Shown: positions 20,562-32,232, numbered from the stretch's first letter. The stretch: 64,000 nt of DNA from Serratia sp. PL17 (GCF_017832355.1 NZ_JAFIBY010000007.1:186001-250000), one strand, 5' to 3'. Notes: a model not told the origin generated them from the sequence alone. Program-made: numbers and translations.

Positions 20562-21998
20562 TTATTCATTCTCGGCGGTTAATGGCAATTCAATGCGGAA
20601 GCAGACGTCTGCGCCAGCGACTTCAACCAGCTGCAGCTCCCCGCGCATCCGGCGGATACAATCCTGCGCGATACTTAGCCCAAGACCGCTTCCTTTTACC
20701 GCCCCTTTTCGCTGGTGACTACCTTGGAAAAAAGGCTCAAAAATCATGATTTTCTCAGCGTCGGGGATCGGCGTGCCGCTATTGGCGACATCAATCTGTA
20801 CCCGTTGCCCAACCTGACGGCTGCGGATCCAAATGTTACCGGATTCCTTACCGTAGTGCACCGCATTGGAGTAGAGATTATCCAGTACGCGCATTAATAG
20901 CGTAGGCTCTGCCCAGCAGATTTCCGCATCCAGTTGGATCTCGGTGCGGATCATTTTTGCCCGGGCCGGTAAACTGTGCGCAGCAACGACCATTTCGACC
21001 ATCTCCTCCAACGCCACATTCTCATGTTCCGCCGGGCCATCCGCCAGTTTACGGTTGTAATCCAGCAGTTGTTCGATCAGTTGCTGCAAGTGACGGCTAC
21101 TCTGATCGAGAATGGTCACCACTTCTTTTTGATCGGAGGTTAACGGGCCGGCGACTTCGTCCGCCAGCAACTCCGTCCCCTCGCGCATGCTGGCCAGCGG
21201 CGTCTTCAATTCATGCGAGATATGGCGCAAAAACTCATGGCGCTGCGATTCCAACCAGGCTAACCGCTCGCTCAGCCAAATGATGCGTTGCGCCAGCGAA
21301 CGTAGTTCACGCGGCCCTTTAAAAGACGCGGTACTCCCTAATGCTCGCCCTTCCCCTAATCGGTTGATCATCCGCTCTACCGCTTTTACCGGGCCGATAA
21401 TCATGCGGGTAAACAGCACCACCAGCATCACACTGACCAGAAACAGCATTAGCGCCTGCCAGCCGAAGAACTGGCCGCGTTCGGCAATCGCCTGCTGCAA
21501 CTGTTGGCCACGGGAATACACTACGGCACGCGTGGCCTGCACCATTTCGGCATTTGAGCGTGAAAACGACTCCAGCAGTGCCGACGCCTGTGCGTCCGGG
21601 CCGCTGCTTTGACATTTGATCGCCGCAAGCTGGGTCAGCAAATTACGCAAGGTTTGATAATAACGTTCATCAGGCAGGATGGGGGCATGTGCGTCGAGCA
21701 TCTGCGAATACTGTTTTCGTTGGTTCTGATACAGCTTCTCCAGGGTCGGATCGACCAGTACACAATACTGGCGATAGCTGCGCTCCATTTCCAGCGCCAC
21801 GCTGGTCATGGCCTCGCTGCGTCGCGCATCCACCAGCGTGGTGCGGTTGATGTCAGCCGCCTGCGCGCTGAGGTGATCCAGGCTCTGGTAGGCCTGATAA
21901 GCCAACACCAGCAGCGGCAGCAGCACCAGCAGGAACGCCATCAGCACCAGTTGACGCAGTGAGCGGGGAAATAAACGCCATCTTTTCAACGAAATCAT
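20562..21998 (-). CDS. glrK: Sensor histidine kinase GlrK (QseE)
   Basis: A 478-residue inner-membrane kinase. It has an N-terminal membrane segment (residues 17-35), a periplasmic sensor of about 140 residues, a second membrane segment (WQALMLFLVSVMLVVLF), HAMP, then the H-box HEFLRHISHELKTPLASM and the ATPase domain with DNLYSNAVHYG, GSGLGLSIAQD and related boxes. It phosphorylates GlrR. First gene of glrK-qseG-glrR; glmY lies 300-490 bases upstream in the same direction. Confidence 0.97.
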   Translation of the reverse strand: MISLKRWRLFPRSLRQLVLMAFLLVLLPLLVLAYQAYQSLDHLSAQAADINRTTLVDARRSEAMTSVALEMERSYRQYCVLVDPTLEKLYQNQRKQYSQMLDAHAPILPDERYYQTLRNLLTQLAAIKCQSSGPDAQASALLESFSRSNAEMVQATRAVVYSRGQQLQQAIAERGQFFGWQALMLFLVSVMLVVLFTRMIIGPVKAVERMINRLGEGRALGSTASFKGPRELRSLAQRIIWLSERLAWLESQRHEFLRHISHELKTPLASMREGTELLADEVAGPLTSDQKEVVTILDQSSRHLQQLIEQLLDYNRKLADGPAEHENVALEEMVEMVVAAHSLPARAKMIRTEIQLDAEICWAEPTLLMRVLDNLYSNAVHYGKESGNIWIRSRQVGQRVQIDVANSGTPIPDAEKIMIFEPFFQGSHQRKGAVKGSGLGLSIAQDCIRRMRGELQLVEVAGADVCFRIELPLTAENE

Positions 21999-22018
21999 CT
22001 CATTGTCTCTAGTCTGCT

Positions 22019-22299
22019 TTGATGCTAACCGAGTCGCCGATGAGAGGAAAGCCCGGCGTTCAGCGGAGCGTCAGGAAAATACAGGCAAGCGTGCCGTGCG
22101 TGAGTGATGTCTGCGATTGGGGTTATCGTGATACCCAAAATAATTGGCGTTGCATCTATGATGGGTATTTGACGTTGGGGCAGAACTGCCCCACGCAAGA
22201 AAGTGTGGATGCCCTTAAACCTCGTCCCCAGGGTGATGTAGCACAAAGCTGGCATCGAACAGGACGAATAGCATCCGTAAGTATCCGTAATTGATGAAG
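22019..22299. other. glmY-glrK intergenic region
   Basis: About 280 bases between the glmY 3' end and glrK. It holds a perfect stem GGGGCAG-AAC-TGCCCC near 22176-22191 and no supported gene; short frames lack ribosome sites or family resemblance. It is probably the glrK leader, since a separate glrK promoter is known in E. coli. Confidence 0.55.
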
Positions 22300-22485
22300 A
22301 CTCATCACAGGTGGATACAGGCGGTGCCTCACTCCACGTGTCGCCCGATGCTTGATAAAGCGCTTGCGCGTCTATTATCGGTTTGGTTGGACGATAGGCA
22401 CCATTTCTTTGGCATCATTCGGAGGCTTATGAGGCAACTATTCCGTTTAATTACGGGGCCGTCATAAAAAGGTGAATGAGCAACT
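22300..22485 (-). ncRNA. glmY: GlmY small regulatory RNA
   Basis: The RNA starts AGTTGCTCATTCACC, close to the E. coli GlmY 5' end. It also carries the GlmY/GlmZ-conserved blocks GCCTCATAA, TCCGAATGATGC, GGTGC-TATCGTCCA and GAGTGAGGCACC. GlmY sequesters the adaptor RapZ, so that GlmZ is spared and glmS (glucosamine-6-phosphate synthase) is translated. The position upstream of glrK and after purL is the same as in E. coli. The 5' end is placed by the sigma-54 promoter; the 3' end is approximate, because I see no strong T-tract terminator. Confidence 0.87.
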
Positions 22486-22496
22486 GAAGAGAATAA

Positions 22497-22513
22497 TGCA
22501 CTTATCGTGCCAA
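22497..22513 (-). promoter_or_regulatory. Sigma-54 promoter of glmY
   Basis: On the minus strand TTGGCACG-ATAA-GTGCA, with the exact GG-N10-GC spacing of sigma-54 promoters and an almost perfect -24 element. The GC of the -12 box is 13 bases before the predicted start of GlmY. Confidence 0.9.
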
Positions 22514-22619
22514 CTTTTCAACATATTTATTAAACACATGAAATTAAACAACAATAACTTAATTCAATGCTAAAACAGCCGCTTTACTACGGCATTGGAT
22601 GAGGAAAAAAACACCACCC

Positions 22620-22637
22620 TGTCTCAAAAACCCGACA
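22620..22637. promoter_or_regulatory. GlrR binding site 1
   Basis: Exact TGTC-N10-GACA (TGTCTCAAAAACCCGACA), the GlrR recognition sequence, about 135 bases upstream of the predicted glmY start. Confidence 0.88.
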
Positions 22638-22667
22638 GCTTAACGCAATTAATTTTTCACCATTAAA

Positions 22668-22680
22668 AATCAATAAGTTA
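22668..22680 (+). promoter_or_regulatory. Probable IHF site
   Basis: AATCAATAAGTTA fits the IHF consensus WATCAA-N4-TTR exactly. It lies between GlrR sites 1 and 2. IHF bending is known to be needed for sigma-54 activation of E. coli glmY. Confidence 0.6.
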
Positions 22681-22682
22681 TG

Positions 22683-22700
22683 TGTCTCTTTTTAGAGACA
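22683..22700. promoter_or_regulatory. GlrR binding site 2
   Basis: Exact TGTC-N10-GACA (TGTCTCTTTTTAGAGACA), here also a longer palindrome TGTCTC/GAGACA. Confidence 0.88.
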
Positions 22701-22714
22701 ATGAAAATACCCTC

Positions 22715-22732
22715 TGTCGCAAAATGCAGACA
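22715..22732. promoter_or_regulatory. GlrR binding site 3
   Basis: Exact TGTC-N10-GACA (TGTCGCAAAATGCAGACA), just downstream of the purL terminator. Confidence 0.86.
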
Positions 22733-22757
22733 ACTCACCGACATCATGATAGAGAAA

Positions 22758-22781
22758 GGGGGAGCAATCTCTTGCTCCCCC
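22758..22781 (-). terminator. Rho-independent terminator of purL
   Basis: A perfect 10-bp stem GGGGGAGCAA/TTGCTCCCCC with a 4-base loop, 22 bases after the purL stop. On the minus strand it is followed by TTTCTCT. It separates purL from the glmY control region. Confidence 0.88.
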
Positions 22782-22803
22782 TTTGGCACTACAGCGTTCT
22801 CGT

Positions 22804-25800
22804 TTAGCCCAGCTGTTTACGGGCATTACGGAACATGCGCATCCACGGGCTGTCTTCGCCCCACTCTTCTGGATGCCATGAGTTACTGACGGTGCGGAAT
22901 ACACGCTCTGGATGCGGCATCATCACCGTCGCACGGCCATTAGTGCTGGTTACCGCGGTGATACCGTTCGGCGAACCGTTCGGGTTAGCAGGGTAGGTTT
23001 CCGTCACGTGGCCCATATTATCAACAAATCGCAAGGCTACCAGACCATGGTGCTCCAACGCCGCCAGGTGTGCAGCATCGCGCACCTCGACATGCCCTTC
23101 ACCGTGAGACACGGCGATCGGCATGCGTGAACCCGCCATACCTTGCATGAACAGTGACGGGCTGGCCGCCACTTCCACCAGGCTGAAACGCGCTTCGAAG
23201 CGGTCAGACAGGTTGCGTACAAAGCGAGGCCAATGTTCTGCCCCTGGGATCAGATCACGCAGGTTAGACATCATCTGGCAGCCGTTACACACACCCAATG
23301 CCAGGGTTTGCGGACGGTGGAAGAAAGATTCAAACTCGTCGCGAACGCGATCGTTGAACAGAATCGACTTCGCCCAACCTTCACCGGCACCCAATACGTC
23401 GCCGTACGAGAAGCCACCACAGGCGACCAGGGTATGGAAGTCCTGTAGATCGCGGCGCCCTTCGAGCAAATCGCTCATATGCACATCTACCGCATCAAAA
23501 CCGGCGCGATGGAATGCTGCTGCCATTTCAACATGGGAGTTAACCCCCTGCTCACGCAGCACCGCCACTTTAGGACGTGCGCCCTTGGCAATGTACGGCG
23601 CTGCAATGTCTTCTTCTGGCGCGAAGCTCAGTTTGACGTTCAGGCCAGGATCGCGTTCATCCTGCTTGGCCTTGTGCTCCTGATCGGCACACTCAGGGTT
23701 ATCACGCAGGCGCTGCATCTGCCAGGTCGTTTCCGCCCACCAGGTACGCAACGTCGCGCGGCTTTCGCTGTACACCGTTTTATCGCCCTGAGCGATCACA
23801 AAGCGGTCGCCAGCCTGTACGCTGCCGATGTGGTGCACATTGTCCGTCAAACCATGCTGTGCAAACACCTGTTGCACCGCGTCAAGCTGGTCAGCCGTGA
23901 CCTGGATCACCGCGCCCAACTCTTCGTTGAACAGTGCAGCCAGTGCATCATCGCCCAGCGCTTTAATATCCGCCTGCACACCGCAATGGCCGGCAAACGC
24001 CATTTCTGCCAACGTGACCAGCAGGCCACCGTCAGAGCGGTCGTGATAGGCCAAAAGTGCGCGATCGGCCACCAGTTTTTGCATGGCGTTAAAGAAGCCC
24101 GCCAATTGCTCGACGTTACGCACGTCGGCCGGTTTATCGCCTAACTGACGGTAAACCTGTGCCAATGCGGTGGCGCCCAGCGCGTTATGCCCGTTACCCA
24201 AGTCGATCAACAACAGCGCGCTGTCGCCTTTATCGGTACGCAACTGCGGCGTCACGGTGTGACGCACGTCTTCCACGCGGGCAAAACCAGTGATGACCAA
24301 CGACAACGGCGAGGTCATTTCGCGCTGTTCGTTACCTTCCTGCCAGCGAGTTTTCATCGACATTGAGTCTTTGCCCACGGGAATCGTGATACCCAGCGCT
24401 GGGCAAAGCTCTTCGCCGACGGCTTTCACGGCTTCATACAGACCGGCATCTTCACCCGGGTGACCTGCCGCTGCCATCCAGTTTGCGGAAAGCTTCACAC
24501 GTTTGAGCGAACCAATCTCAGTTGCTGCCAGGTTGGTCAGGGCTTCCCCTACCGCCAGACGGCCGGAGGCGGCGAAGTCCAGCAGAGCAACCGGTGCACG
24601 CTCGCCGATCGACATCGCTTCACCGTAGTAACTGTCCAGGCTGGCGGTCGTAACCGCACAGTCCGCTACCGGGATCTGCCACGGACCTACCATCTGATCA
24701 CGCGCTACCATACCGGTCACGGTACGGTCGCCAATGGTGATCAGGAAAGTTTTCTCGGCGACGGCCGGCAGGTGCAGAACGCGTTTGACCGCATCAGCCA
24801 CCGTGATGTTGTCGCGCTGTACCGGCTGGCCTTTGGCCTGCAGACGCGTTACGTCGCGGGTCATCTTCGGCGTTTTGCCCAGCAGCACGTCCAAAGGCAT
24901 ATCGATCGGTTGATTGTCGAAATGACTGTCGTTCAGCGTCAAATGCTGTTCTTCGGTCGCTTCACCAATCACGGCATAAGGGGCGCGTTCACGGCGGCAA
25001 ATCTCATCAAACTGCGCCATCTGTGCTGGCGCAATCGCCATGACATAACGTTCTTGAGATTCGTTACACCAGACTTCCAGCGGGCTCATGCCCGGTTCGT
25101 CGTTCAGAATATCGCGCAGTTCGAAACGGCCGCCGCGGCCACCGTCACTGACCAGCTCAGGCATGGCGTTGGACAAGCCACCAGCACCTACATCGTGAAT
25201 AAACAGAATGGGGTTTTGTGCGCCCAGCTGCCAGCAGCGGTCGATCACTTCCTGGCAACGACGCTCCATTTCCGGGTTGTCGCGCTGTACTGAGGCGAAA
25301 TCCAGATCGGCGTCGGACTGGCCGGACGCCATCGAAGAAGCAGCACCACCGCCCAAACCGATGTTCATTGCCGGGCCACCCAGCACCACCAGTTTGGCGC
25401 CTACGGTGATTTCCCCTTTTTGCACGTGATCGGCGCGAATGTTGCCGATACCGCCCGCCAGCATGATCGGCTTGTGGTAGCCACGCAGTTCCACGCCGTT
25501 ATGGCTGTTGACCTGCTCTTCATAGGTACGGAAGTAACCCACCAGCGCCGGGCGGCCAAATTCGTTGTTGAATGCCGCGCCGCCTAATGGGCCTTCGGTC
25601 ATGATGTCCAGTGCGGTAACGATGCGATCAGGTTTACCGAAATCCTGCTCCCACGGCTGTTCAAAGCCAGGAATACGCAGGTTGGAGACCGAGAAACCGA
25701 CCAGACCCGCCTTGGGTTTTGCACCGCGACCGGTAGCCCCCTCGTCACGGATCTCACCGCCGGAGCCGGTAGCTGCGCCAGGCCATGGGGAAATTGCTGT

Positions 25801-26694
25801 CGGGTGGTTATGGGTTTCTACCTTCATCAGAATATGTGCTTCTTCCTGATGATAATCATATTGACCGCTTGCCGACTCAGCGAAGAAGCGCCCGACCTGC
25901 GATCCCTCCATCACTGCGGCGTTATCTTTATAAGCCGACAGCACATAATCCGGCGTCTGCTCAAACGTGTTTTTGATCATTTTGAACAGCGACTTCGGCT
26001 GTTGCACACCGTCGATGATCCAATCGGCGTTGAAAATTTTATGGCGGCAGTGCTCAGAGTTGGCCTGCGCAAACATATAGAGTTCGATATCCGTCGGGTT
26101 GCGCCCCAGACCGGTAAAGGCATTCAGAAGATAGTCAATTTCATCCTCGGCCAGCGCCAGACCCAACTTGATGTTGGCCTGTTCCAGCGCGCTGCGCCCT
26201 TCACCCAGCATATCGATTGCCTGGTAAGGCGCAGGCTGATGCTGAGCGAACAGTTGTTCCGCCTGTTGCAAACTGCTGAAGACGGTTTCCATCATGCGAT
26301 CGTGCAACAGTACAGCAAGCTGCTGCCATTGCGCTTCGGTCAAGGTCGGCGCTTTGACGTAGAACGCCAGGCCACGCTCCAACCGCAATACCTGCGTCAA
26401 ACCGCAGTTATGGGCGATGTCGCTGGCTTTGGAAGACCATGGAGAAATAGTGCCCGGACGCGGCGTCACCAGCAGCAAGCGGCCTTCAGGGGCATGTTCG
26501 GCGAGAGAGGGGCCGTACTTGAGTAGACGCTGGAGCTTGGCATGCTCTTCGGCGTTTAGCGGCGCGCTAACATCAGCAAAGTGGACGTACTCGGCGTAGA
26601 TATCACTAACAGGAAGTTGAGCGTCCTGACAGCGGGACAGCAGTTTGGTAACACGAAAAGCCGACAAAGCGGGCGAACCACGCAGTATTTCCAT
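22804..26694 (-). CDS. purL: Phosphoribosylformylglycinamidine synthase
   Basis: A 1296-residue cytoplasmic enzyme for step four of purine synthesis: FGAR plus glutamine plus ATP to FGAM. Residues up to about 1030 hold the FGAM synthetase core with the ATP and auxiliary sites ([19 protein letters not shown]). The C-terminal class-I glutaminase has the nucleophile Cys in [11 protein letters not shown] and the His/Glu pair in MPHPERVFR. The start is the ATG at 26694 ([13 protein letters not shown], as in E. coli); the frame extends six bases further to a TTG. A PurR operator lies upstream. Confidence 0.99.
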   Translation of the reverse strand: MEILRGSPALSAFRVTKLLSRCQDAQLPVSDIYAEYVHFADVSAPLNAEEHAKLQRLLKYGPSLAEHAPEGRLLLVTPRPGTISPWSSKASDIAHNCGLTQVLRLERGLAFYVKAPTLTEAQWQQLAVLLHDRMMETVFSSLQQAEQLFAQHQPAPYQAIDMLGEGRSALEQANIKLGLALAEDEIDYLLNAFTGLGRNPTDIELYMFAQANSEHCRHKIFNADWIIDGVQQPKSLFKMIKNTFEQTPDYVLSAYKDNAAVMEGSQVGRFFAESASGQYDYHQEEAHILMKVETHNHPTAISPWPGAATGSGGEIRDEGATGRGAKPKAGLVGFSVSNLRIPGFEQPWEQDFGKPDRIVTALDIMTEGPLGGAAFNNEFGRPALVGYFRTYEEQVNSHNGVELRGYHKPIMLAGGIGNIRADHVQKGEITVGAKLVVLGGPAMNIGLGGGAASSMASGQSDADLDFASVQRDNPEMERRCQEVIDRCWQLGAQNPILFIHDVGAGGLSNAMPELVSDGGRGGRFELRDILNDEPGMSPLEVWCNESQERYVMAIAPAQMAQFDEICRRERAPYAVIGEATEEQHLTLNDSHFDNQPIDMPLDVLLGKTPKMTRDVTRLQAKGQPVQRDNITVADAVKRVLHLPAVAEKTFLITIGDRTVTGMVARDQMVGPWQIPVADCAVTTASLDSYYGEAMSIGERAPVALLDFAASGRLAVGEALTNLAATEIGSLKRVKLSANWMAAAGHPGEDAGLYEAVKAVGEELCPALGITIPVGKDSMSMKTRWQEGNEQREMTSPLSLVITGFARVEDVRHTVTPQLRTDKGDSALLLIDLGNGHNALGATALAQVYRQLGDKPADVRNVEQLAGFFNAMQKLVADRALLAYHDRSDGGLLVTLAEMAFAGHCGVQADIKALGDDALAALFNEELGAVIQVTADQLDAVQQVFAQHGLTDNVHHIGSVQAGDRFVIAQGDKTVYSESRATLRTWWAETTWQMQRLRDNPECADQEHKAKQDERDPGLNVKLSFAPEEDIAAPYIAKGARPKVAVLREQGVNSHVEMAAAFHRAGFDAVDVHMSDLLEGRRDLQDFHTLVACGGFSYGDVLGAGEGWAKSILFNDRVRDEFESFFHRPQTLALGVCNGCQMMSNLRDLIPGAEHWPRFVRNLSDRFEARFSLVEVAASPSLFMQGMAGSRMPIAVSHGEGHVEVRDAAHLAALEHHGLVALRFVDNMGHVTETYPANPNGSPNGITAVTSTNGRATVMMPHPERVFRTVSNSWHPEEWGEDSPWMRMFRNARKQLG

Positions 26695-26791
26695 AATCAA
26701 AGTTCTCTCGTCTTCGAAGCAACTGACTTCAGCACTTCATTGGGCGCAACAGGGGGAAAACGCGCGCCATTATAGAGAATCTACGCCGCAG

Positions 26792-26807
26792 ACGAAACCG
26801 TTTGCGT
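26792..26807 (-). promoter_or_regulatory. PurR operator upstream of purL
   Basis: On the purL strand ACGCAAACGGTTTCGT, a near-perfect PurR box, about 98 bases upstream of the start codon. Confidence 0.9.
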
Positions 26808-26952
26808 AGCTATTATTGATAAAAGCTGTTTGCGCCATCGAATTGTCATAACGTGTCAATAAAGTTGCACGCTGGCGTTTTGTTGCGCAAAATGCCCCCG
26901 CACTGGTGATTTAACCATAAGAAAATACTGGTTTGCTGTCGGCAGTGTACGT

Positions 26953-28434
26953 GTGCCACCACTGGATAACTATTTGAAACGCCTTAAAATAAACTACATT
27001 CTAATCGGTGTTGTTACCTTGCTTCTGGCGCTCGCCCTGTGGCCCAATATTACCTGGCGCGGCGGTCAGGGTGGGCAACTCGAAGAGATTAAATCCCGCG
27101 GAGAGTTGCGTATCAGTACGCTAAACTCGCCGTTAACCTATTTCACGACCAAACAGGGGCCAAGTGGTCTCGACTATGAGTTGGCAAAACGCTTCGCCAA
27201 CTATCTGGGTGTGAAACTGGTGGTGATCCCACATAAGAATATCAATGACCTTTTTGACGATTTAGACGACGACGATGCAGACCTGCTGGCCGCGGGCCTG
27301 ATCTACAATCAGGATCGCCTGAGCCGTGCGCGCACCGGTCCGGCGTATTATTCCGTCTCCCAACAGTTGGTCTACCGTTTGGGAACAGCGCGGCCAAAAA
27401 CCTTTGCCGATATTAAAGGCAAGCTGGCCGTTGCCTCTGGCTCCGCGCACGTCAGCACGCTGAAGCAGCTTAAGCAAAGTAAGTTCCCGAACCTCAGTTG
27501 GGAATCCTCCAGCGACCTCACCTCAAAGGAGCTGTTGGAGCAGGTCGCTGACGGCAAGCTGGACTATACCCTCGGGGATTCAGTGACCATTGCCCTGCTG
27601 CAACGTATCCACCCGCAGCTGGCGGTCGCCTTCGATGTTACTGACGAAGAACCTGTCACCTGGTATTTGAAACGCGGCACTGACGACAGCCTGTATGCAG
27701 CCATGTTGGACTTCTACAGCCAGATGGTTGACGACGGGACGTTGGCACGGCTGGAAGAGAAATATCTCGGCCACGTCGGCAGCTTCGATTACGTTGATAC
27801 CAAAACCTTCCTGTCAGCTATCGACTCAGTCCTGCCGACATTCCGCTCGCTGTTTGAAAAATACGCCAACGAGATCGACTGGAAACTGCTGGCTGCCATT
27901 GCCTATCAGGAATCGCACTGGAATCCCCAGGCAACCTCACCGACGGGTGTACGCGGCCTCATGATGCTCACGCGGGCCACTGCCGACGGTCTGGGGGTTA
28001 ATGATCGTCTCGATCCCGAGGAAAGCATCCAGGGTGGCGCACTCTATCTGCAAAGGTTGATGGCCAAGGTCCCTGACAGCGTGCCGGAAGATGAACGCAT
28101 CTGGTTCTCACTGGCGGCCTACAACATGGGCTGGGGCCATATGCTTGATGCCCGTAAGCTGACCAAGATGCAAAAAGGCAACCCGGATAGCTGGGTGGAC
28201 GTTAAACAACGCCTGCCGATGCTCAGCCAAAAACGCTACTACCCGCAGTTGACCTACGGTTATGCACGCGGGCGTGAAGCCTATAACTACGTAGAGAACA
28301 TCCGGCGCTATCAGGTCAGTTTGGTGGGTTATCTACTGGAAAAAGAGAGAAAGGCGGCACAGGAAGCAGCCGAACAGGCTGAACTGGGGAAAGGCTATCC
28401 GGCCGTCACACCGGAACTGGCACTTAACTTCTGA
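26953..28434 (+). CDS. mltF: Membrane-bound lytic murein transglycosylase F
   Basis: An outer-membrane-bound lytic transglycosylase. An N-terminal solute-binding-like domain (about residues 45-270) is followed by the SLT-type catalytic domain (about 300-460), with the catalytic Glu in [18 protein letters not shown] and the AYNMGWGH and YGYARG motifs. It cuts MurNAc-GlcNAc bonds to give 1,6-anhydro ends. The frame begins with GTG at 26953. A TTG at 26974 fits the E. coli start better ([11 protein letters not shown] against KKLKINYLFIG) and is probably the real one; neither has a strong ribosome site. It is divergent from purL. Confidence 0.95.
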   Translation: MPPLDNYLKRLKINYILIGVVTLLLALALWPNITWRGGQGGQLEEIKSRGELRISTLNSPLTYFTTKQGPSGLDYELAKRFANYLGVKLVVIPHKNINDLFDDLDDDDADLLAAGLIYNQDRLSRARTGPAYYSVSQQLVYRLGTARPKTFADIKGKLAVASGSAHVSTLKQLKQSKFPNLSWESSSDLTSKELLEQVADGKLDYTLGDSVTIALLQRIHPQLAVAFDVTDEEPVTWYLKRGTDDSLYAAMLDFYSQMVDDGTLARLEEKYLGHVGSFDYVDTKTFLSAIDSVLPTFRSLFEKYANEIDWKLLAAIAYQESHWNPQATSPTGVRGLMMLTRATADGLGVNDRLDPEESIQGGALYLQRLMAKVPDSVPEDERIWFSLAAYNMGWGHMLDARKLTKMQKGNPDSWVDVKQRLPMLSQKRYYPQLTYGYARGREAYNYVENIRRYQVSLVGYLLEKERKAAQEAAEQAELGKGYPAVTPELALNF

Positions 28435-29115
<681 letters not shown>

Positions 29116-29130
29116 TCAGGGACAGGAAAC

Positions 29131-30183
29131 ATGAAATTCAATAAAAAAAATGCCGCCGTAGTGCGTAAAGCACTGGACGGCTGGGTGAGTGAAGGCGCAC
29201 TGACGACACAGCAACAGCAACAACTGCTCCAGCATGTCGAAGTACAGCCCTTCGACTGGCGGCGGCTGGCACGCTATGCGTTTCTTGCCGCACTGGCTTC
29301 ACTGGTTATCGCCGTCAGTAGCCTGTTCGCCGACAGCGCGCTGCTTTATCGGCTCAGTGAGCTGTTCCGCTTTGATGCCCCCGTGCGTATGACGATTGCC
29401 GCCATCCTCGCTGCCCTTGGCTATGCCTGGGCATTGCGACGTCGCCAAAGGTATCCGGAGAAACGTTACGGCAATGAAGCTGCGTTATTTGTTGCCGTAT
29501 TGCTAACCGCCTGCGCCCTGTGGCAGATGGGCGTTTGGCTGGATAATGGCAGCGGCCGAATTTCACTCCTGCTGATGTTTGCCGCCCTGCTGTATGGCGT
29601 GATTGGCTGGTTCAGCCGCTCGGGACTGGTGTGGTGGTTTGCTCTGCTGTCGCTCGGTAACGCCTTCGGCGCGGAAACCGGATATCTGTCGGGCTGGGGT
29701 GCCTACTGGCTGGGCATGAGTTTCCCTATTCGCTTTATCGCCTTCGGTGCCGTACTGATCGCTGCCGCATTGCTGCTGCAACCGCAGCTCGCTCGCCGTG
29801 GTCTGGAGCGGGTTTCACTGGCGATGGGGTTGTTATACCTATTTATTGCCCTCTGGTTACTGTCTATCTTTGGCAACTATGGCGATCTTGACAGTTGGTA
29901 CAGCGCACGCCAGATCGAACTGTTCCACTGGAGTCTGTTGTTCGGTATCGCCGCGGTGGGGTGCATTGGGTTGGGACTCAAACGTGACGACGCCATGTTG
30001 CGCGGGTTCGGCCTGACCTTTCTTGGTATTAACCTCTACACGCGTTTTTTCGAGTTTTTCTGGGATGCCATGCCGAAGGCTATTTTCTTTGTGCTACTTG
30101 GCCTCAGTCTGTGGGCATTGGGACATTACGCAGAGAAGATATGGCAACTGGGCCGTAAACCTCATGATCAAACAGATGATTAA
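29131..30183 (+). CDS. DUF2157 inner-membrane protein
   Basis: A 350-residue polytopic membrane protein with about ten hydrophobic segments after a soluble N-terminal part of 45 residues (KALDGWVSEGALTTQQQQQL), the layout of the DUF2157 family. There are no catalytic motifs that I recognise, and the function of the family is unknown. The ATG has AGGGACAGGA upstream. It is expressed away from tadA, with repeat C in the gap. Nothing in its neighbours points to a role. Confidence 0.8.
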   Translation: MKFNKKNAAVVRKALDGWVSEGALTTQQQQQLLQHVEVQPFDWRRLARYAFLAALASLVIAVSSLFADSALLYRLSELFRFDAPVRMTIAAILAALGYAWALRRRQRYPEKRYGNEAALFVAVLLTACALWQMGVWLDNGSGRISLLLMFAALLYGVIGWFSRSGLVWWFALLSLGNAFGAETGYLSGWGAYWLGMSFPIRFIAFGAVLIAAALLLQPQLARRGLERVSLAMGLLYLFIALWLLSIFGNYGDLDSWYSARQIELFHWSLLFGIAAVGCIGLGLKRDDAMLRGFGLTFLGINLYTRFFEFFWDAMPKAIFFVLLGLSLWALGHYAEKIWQLGRKPHDQTDD

Positions 30184-30215
30184 GGCCCACCAGCTTAACG
30201 GTTAAATTTACTACT

Positions 30216-30242
30216 GGATTTGGTTCGGAACGAGCCAAATCC
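30216..30242. repeat. Perfect 8-bp inverted repeat upstream of yiaY
   Basis: GGATTTGG, 11 bases, CCAAATCC. No T-tract follows. It lies 33 bases after the DUF2157 stop and 140 bases before yiaY, so it may be an operator or an RNA structure. Confidence 0.5.
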
Positions 30243-30381
30243 ACACCTTGTAAATGGTTAAATCAAAATAAAATCAATCACCTGACTTATCCACCTCGAT
30301 ATTGCGATAGATCATGATCATTGAATAATTAGCATAGTAGTGTTTGAGGCAAGCAATAAAGCGTTTATCAAGGAGTGAGTT

Positions 30382-31533
30382 ATGGCTGCTTCAACTTTCT
30401 TTATCCCCTCCGTCAATATGATTGGTTCTGGCTGTCTGGAAGAAGCAGCGAACACCATGAAACAACAGGGGCTGGGTTACGCACTGATCGTGACCGACAA
30501 AGTATTGAATAACATTGGCGTGGTCGCCCAGGTTCAACAATTACTCGCCGCACAGCACATCGAAAGCTGCGTTTATGACGGCACGCATCCAAATCCAACC
30601 ACCCTGAACGTGAAACAAGGCTTGGCCTTGCTGCAAGAACACCAGTGCGATTGTGTCGTCTCGCTCGGTGGGGGCTCACCGCACGATTGTGCCAAAGGTA
30701 TTGCACTGCTGGCGACTAACGGTGGGGACATCAAGGATTATGAAGGTGTTGATCGTTCTGCCAAACCGCAGCTACCGATGATTGCCATTAACACCACCGC
30801 AGGTACCGCCTCTGAAATGACCCGTTTTTGCATCATTACTGATGAAGCGCGTCACATCAAAATGGCGATTGTCGACAAACACGTTACCCCAATCCTGTCC
30901 GTCAACGATCCACACCTGATGGCTGGCATGCCAAAAGGGCTAACCGCCGCGACCGGGATGGATGCGCTCACCCACGCGATAGAGGCCTATGTTTCCAGCG
31001 CGGCTAATCCGATTACCGATGCTTGCGCACTGAAAGCCGTCACCATGATCAGCGAGTCGCTGCGTGACGCAGTCGCCGACGGCAACAATATGCAGGCGCG
31101 TGAAAACATGGCCTACGCCCAGTTCCTGGCTGGGATGGCCTTCAACAACGCCTCGCTCGGCTATGTGCACGCCATGGCGCACCAGCTCGGCGGTTTCTAC
31201 GACCTGCCACACGGGGTGTGTAATGCCGTGCTGTTGCCGCATGTGCAGGAGTTCAATGCGAGCGTTTGTGCACCACGGCTAAAAGACATCGCTGCCGCCA
31301 TGGGCCTCGACGTGACGCACCTCAATAGCCAACAAGGTGCCGTCGCCTGTATCGCCGCCATCCGTTTACTGGCGCAAGACGTCGGCATCCCGGCTGGGCT
31401 GCGTGATTTAAAGGTGAAGGAACAGGACTTTGATACGCTGGCAACCAACGCACTGAATGACGCTTGCGGCTTCACCAACCCGATACAAGCGACCCACAAA
31501 CAGATTGTCGCTATCTTCCGCGCGGCAATGTAA
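30382..31533 (+). CDS. yiaY: Iron-containing alcohol dehydrogenase YiaY
   Basis: A 383-residue group III (Fe2+-dependent) NAD alcohol dehydrogenase, collinear with E. coli YiaY in length and at both ends ([25 protein letters not shown]). The dinucleotide motif is [14 protein letters not shown]. The metal ligands are the Asp and His residues of [40 protein letters not shown]. coli yiaY lies elsewhere, so its place between DUF2157 and pgpC is a local difference. The ribosome site AAGGAG is strong. The physiological alcohol is unknown. Confidence 0.95.
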   Translation: MAASTFFIPSVNMIGSGCLEEAANTMKQQGLGYALIVTDKVLNNIGVVAQVQQLLAAQHIESCVYDGTHPNPTTLNVKQGLALLQEHQCDCVVSLGGGSPHDCAKGIALLATNGGDIKDYEGVDRSAKPQLPMIAINTTAGTASEMTRFCIITDEARHIKMAIVDKHVTPILSVNDPHLMAGMPKGLTAATGMDALTHAIEAYVSSAANPITDACALKAVTMISESLRDAVADGNNMQARENMAYAQFLAGMAFNNASLGYVHAMAHQLGGFYDLPHGVCNAVLLPHVQEFNASVCAPRLKDIAAAMGLDVTHLNSQQGAVACIAAIRLLAQDVGIPAGLRDLKVKEQDFDTLATNALNDACGFTNPIQATHKQIVAIFRAAM

Positions 31534-31548
31534 GCCATCAGAAACAGC

Positions 31549-31571
31549 AAAGGGCGGAGATTCCGCCCTTT
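31549..31571. terminator. Bidirectional terminator between yiaY and pgpC
   Basis: AAAGGGCGGA-GAT-TCCGCCCTTT, a perfect 10-bp stem followed by TACTGTTATT on the plus strand. It ends yiaY and also lies just past the pgpC stop. Confidence 0.85.
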
Positions 31572-31575
31572 ACTG

Positions 31576-32232
31576 TTATTCCAACTGTTGCAGCTCACCC
31601 AGCTTACTGACCCGCCAACGGTGCTCGCAGAAATACAACAAGGGGTTATCCTGCTTGCTGTCGCTGTAGCCGCTGTATAGCTTGAGCGGTGCGCCAAGAC
31701 GCTGCTCCAACTGGGTGACCTTCTGTTCACCTAAACAGCGTAGAGTCAGAACCCAACCACCGTAACGCCGTACAATACGGCTACCGACCAATTGCACCTG
31801 CGGCAAGAAAGCGGAATCCTGATAAACCTGTTCCACAAGCCGTTCTGGTGAGCCCGTGATCAACCATACTTGCGCATCCTGGGCATCGAGGTATTGCCGC
31901 AAGCGCATTTGCACCACCGGAAAAGCCGTCACTCTTTGCCGGAAATCACTGACGAAACGCCGCTCCAGCGCCTTTAGGCTGGCCTCCGTTCGACCAAAGG
32001 TGATCGCCCACAGCAGTACACTCATGGGCCAGCGCGCGGCACGTCCCATCACCAACAGCGTGACTCCAATAACCGGTAGCAAGGGCACCACCAGCAACAG
32101 ATTGAGCGGCAAATGACGTAACAAGAAGCGCAAGAAACTGCCAAACATATCTTCCTGATGCAGCGTCCCGTCCAGATCAAAGAACACCACGCGGCGACCT
32201 TCCACGGCCTGTTGGCTTTGCTTCTCGCTCAA
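31576..32232 (-). CDS. pgpC: Phosphatidylglycerophosphatase C
   Basis: A 218-residue HAD-family membrane phosphatase that dephosphorylates phosphatidylglycerophosphate to phosphatidylglycerol. HAD motif I is VVFFDLDGTLHQEDM (residues 15-29), followed by a hydrophobic membrane segment (LNLLLVVPLLPVIGVTLLV). Motif II is VWLITGSPERL and the C-terminal motif GYSDSKQDNPLL. It matches E. coli YfhB/PgpC. It begins three bases after murP ends, so it is in the murQ-murP transcript. Confidence 0.94.
   Translation of the reverse strand: MSEKQSQQAVEGRRVVFFDLDGTLHQEDMFGSFLRFLLRHLPLNLLLVVPLLPVIGVTLLVMGRAARWPMSVLLWAITFGRTEASLKALERRFVSDFRQRVTAFPVVQMRLRQYLDAQDAQVWLITGSPERLVEQVYQDSAFLPQVQLVGSRIVRRYGGWVLTLRCLGEQKVTQLEQRLGAPLKLYSGYSDSKQDNPLLYFCEHRWRVSKLGELQQLE

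Noticed and set aside
22025..22255. 76-codon frame between glmY and glrK
   Set aside because: No ribosome site and no family features; the region contains RNA-like inverted repeats instead.
22680..22889. 69-codon frame across the purL end and GlrR boxes
   Set aside because: It overlaps the purL 3' end, terminator and two regulatory sites; no coding signal.
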